Positions 31,685 to 33,103 of a DNA stretch of 33,103 bases are shown here, piece after piece. The notes beneath the pieces are model-generated. The model had not been told where the DNA came from. It was given only the letters and a program-made list of their open reading frames with translations, and searched no databases. The number at the start of each line of letters is the position of its first letter. The stretch's first letter is position 1. This stretch comes from Pseudomonadota bacterium (GTDB lineage: Bacteria; Pseudomonadota; Gammaproteobacteria; Burkholderiales; Rhodocyclaceae): NCBI GenBank assembly GCA_018262095.1, contig JAGTRW010000044.1, positions 1 through 33,103 of the forward strand. Reading direction: 5' to 3'. A program made the translations under genes and the position numbers.

Positions 31685-32101
31685 TCAGTGCGGCGATTGC
31701 GTGGCGAACGAAATATGGGGGTAACCGGCGGCCTGCGCGGCCTGCATGATATCGACGACGCTTTGATGCGTCGCCTTGGCGTCGGCGTTGATCACGATCA
31801 CCGGATCCTTGGCATCGCCTGCCGCGCGGCGCAAGGCTTCGCTGATCGACTGGACGTCGGCAGCCGCGAGCGGCGCCTTATTGACCAGCACCTGCCCGGT
31901 CGCCGTCACGGCGACGCTCACTTCGTTGGGCTGCTCGGCCTGCTTGCTGGCGTCGGCCGTCGGCAGATTGATCTCGAGCCCGGAAAATTTGGCATAGGTG
32001 GTCGTCAGCATCAGAAAAATGATGATCACCAGCAGCACGTCGATCAGCGGAATTAGATTGATCTCGGGCTCGTCGGACCCGCGACCGCGTTGAAAATTCA
32101 T
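31685..32101 (-). CDS. exbD: ExbD/TolR biopolymer transport protein
   Basis: This 138-residue inner-membrane protein has a single N-terminal transmembrane helix (LIDVLLVIIIFLMLTTTY) carrying the conserved Asp of the NLIPLIDVLL motif, which is needed for proton use. A periplasmic domain follows (about 45-138). It forms an energy-coupling complex with ExbB. AGGAG precedes the ATG, and it lies nine bases after exbB. Here, as in many betaproteobacteria, the pair leads the lpxK operon rather than a TonB system; whether it serves TonB, Tol or lipid A export is not shown by the sequence. Confidence 0.95.
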   Translation of the reverse strand: MNFQRGRGSDEPEINLIPLIDVLLVIIIFLMLTTTYAKFSGLEINLPTADASKQAEQPNEVSVAVTATGQVLVNKAPLAAADVQSISEALRRAAGDAKDPVIVINADAKATHQSVVDIMQAAQAAGYPHISFATQSPH

Positions 32102-32110
32102 GGCGCGCTC

Positions 32111-32719
32111 CTAAGCCTTGCGCTCGCCGTGCAACACCTCGACCAGACGCACCGCCTGCTGCTGCATCTCGATCACGAAACCATTGACCAGCGCGCGGAA
32201 GTGGCGCCAGAAAATCATTCCGGGAATGGCGATGACCAGACCGAAGCCGGTGTTGTAGAGCGCCACCGAGATGCCGTGCGCCAGTTGCATCGGATTGGTT
32301 CCGGTCGGCGACTGCGAGCCGAAAATTTCGATCATCCCGACGACGGTACCGAACAGGCCCATCAGCGGGCTGATCGAGGCGATGGTGCCGAGCGTCGTGA
32401 GATAACGCTCAAGCTCATGCGCGACGCCACCGCCCGCTTCCTCGACCGATTCGCGCATGATCTCGCGCGAACTGCCGACGTTGCGCAGGCCAGCCGACAG
32501 CACGCGACCGAGCGGCGACTCCTCCTCCAAGCGGTTGAGCATTGCCTCATTAACACCACCCTGCCGGTACTCGGCGATCACGCGCTGCAGCAAACCGCTG
32601 GGCAGCACCTTGACTCGACGCAATGCCACCAGACGCTCGATGATCAGCGCGACGGCAATGATCGATGCCAACAGCAAGGGCCAGATAGGCCAACCGGCCG
32701 CCAGAATGATAGAAAACAC
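32111..32719 (-). CDS. exbB: ExbB/TolQ/MotA-type proton channel protein
   Basis: This 202-residue inner-membrane protein has three transmembrane regions: about 6-27 (LAAGWPIWPLLLASIIAVALII), about 109-130 with the typical GTIASISPLMGLFGTVVGMI, and about 151-172 with GISVALYNTGFGLVIAIPGMI. It forms the channel with ExbD. The start codon is GTG (32719), preceded by GGGGAG about five bases upstream. It is the first gene of the minus-strand operon exbB-exbD-lpxK-Trm112-kdsB. Confidence 0.95.
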   Translation of the reverse strand: MFSIILAAGWPIWPLLLASIIAVALIIERLVALRRVKVLPSGLLQRVIAEYRQGGVNEAMLNRLEEESPLGRVLSAGLRNVGSSREIMRESVEEAGGGVAHELERYLTTLGTIASISPLMGLFGTVVGMIEIFGSQSPTGTNPMQLAHGISVALYNTGFGLVIAIPGMIFWRHFRALVNGFVIEMQQQAVRLVEVLHGERKA

Positions 32720-33034
32720 GCTTTCTCCCCAAGGATTTCTTCAACGGCGGACTTTAGCCTGAGCCGACGCCAGCGGCAAGCCCTGGACCAAAGTAATGTT
32801 GAAAATCTTATCCACATTTTCTGTGGATAACTTTGTGGATTAAAGGCGATCAAAACGCCTAAGTCCCCCTTTCGAAAGGCTTTTTCTTACTTTGCAAAAA
32901 AAACAGGCAATACAGTTAATCGTTAAAAATCAATACGTTATAAAAACACCATATGCAAAAGTAATTTTTCAAAAAAAGTGGCGCTACGGACAGCACCGAG
33001 TGTGAATGAATTGACATCGCGGTAGAATTGAGGC
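32720..33034. other. 315-base non-coding region with an AT-rich tract
   Basis: This gap between exbB and the next rightward gene has no credible coding sequence. It holds three DnaA-box-like sites (32808-32842), a dyad AGGCG/CGCCT (32844-32860), a 12-base palindrome CCTTTCGAAAGG (32868-32879), and then about 105 bases strongly enriched in A and T (32880-32985), quite unlike the GC-rich surroundings. Confidence 0.6.
32808..32842. promoter_or_regulatory. cluster of three DnaA boxes
   Basis: TTATCCACA at 32808-32816 (plus) and its exact inverse TGTGGATAA at 32822-32830 (minus) are perfect DnaA boxes, five bases apart. A third, TGTGGATTA at 32834-32842, is one mismatch from consensus. The first two could also fold as a 9-base-pair hairpin. 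An AT-rich tract follows, as in replication origins. Confidence 0.6.

Positions 33035-33103
<69 letters not shown>

Noticed and set aside
33011-33028. TTGACA followed by TAGAAT as a promoter pair
   Set aside because: The spacer is only six bases, far too short for a -35/-10 pair; only the TAGAAT box may be used.

Overview
The window looks like chromosomal DNA of a GC-rich betaproteobacterium, most likely of the Rhodocyclales/Candidatus Accumulibacter-Dechloromonas group. This is inferred from gene order (exbB-exbD-lpxK-Trm112-kdsB-adk; argD-argF; DUF3579-rpsT-murJ), the protein families and the base composition, not from any search. Both ends look like assembly edges. The left end holds a beheaded Fis-type helix-turn-helix fragment. 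The right end runs into 42 consecutive G's about 24 bases after a start codon.

Layout. (1) 1-2763, minus strand: Fis-HTH remnant, CobD/CbiB-like membrane protein, CoA-type Nudix hydrolase, small conserved protein and a periplasmic retropepsin-like protease. (2) 2747-6929: class I glutamine amidotransferase, two unknown proteins (one soluble, one polytopic membrane) and polyphosphate kinase 2. (3) 7157-14609, plus strand: seven consecutive exported proteins, namely a patatin with its own outer-membrane barrel, a SYLF lipid-binding protein, a duplicated small-beta-domain protein, a glycine-zipper protein, DUF3300, DUF2950 and an unknown protein with a possible papain-like His/Cys pair. It ends at a strong bidirectional terminator. 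(4) 14659-18826, minus: an RquA-type methyltransferase (rhodoquinone synthesis), whose upstream region has a perfect FNR-type palindrome, and a SNF2 helicase. (5) 18923-22125, minus: yajQ, ppnP, DUF2788, argF, argD. (6) 22338-23886: orphan ParA ATPase, small unknown gene, DUF3579. (7) 23991-28743: rpsT, murJ, PEBP-like protein, K+-independent membrane pyrophosphatase. (8) 28913-32719, minus: exbB-exbD-lpxK-Trm112-kdsB-adk. (9) 32720-33103: an intergenic region with three DnaA-box-like sites and an AT-rich tract, then the first codons of a rightward gene.

How it fits together. Envelope biogenesis is the main theme: Kdo activation, lipid A kinase, lipid II flippase, ExbBD energy transduction and the exported-protein cluster. 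A second theme is phosphate-bond and low-oxygen energy metabolism: PPK2, proton-pumping pyrophosphatase, adenylate kinase and an RquA homolog likely controlled by an FNR-family regulator. The most promising leads are the exported-protein cassette, the FNR box/rquA unit and the DnaA-box cluster. No tRNA, rRNA, CRISPR array, insertion sequence or prophage gene was recognised.
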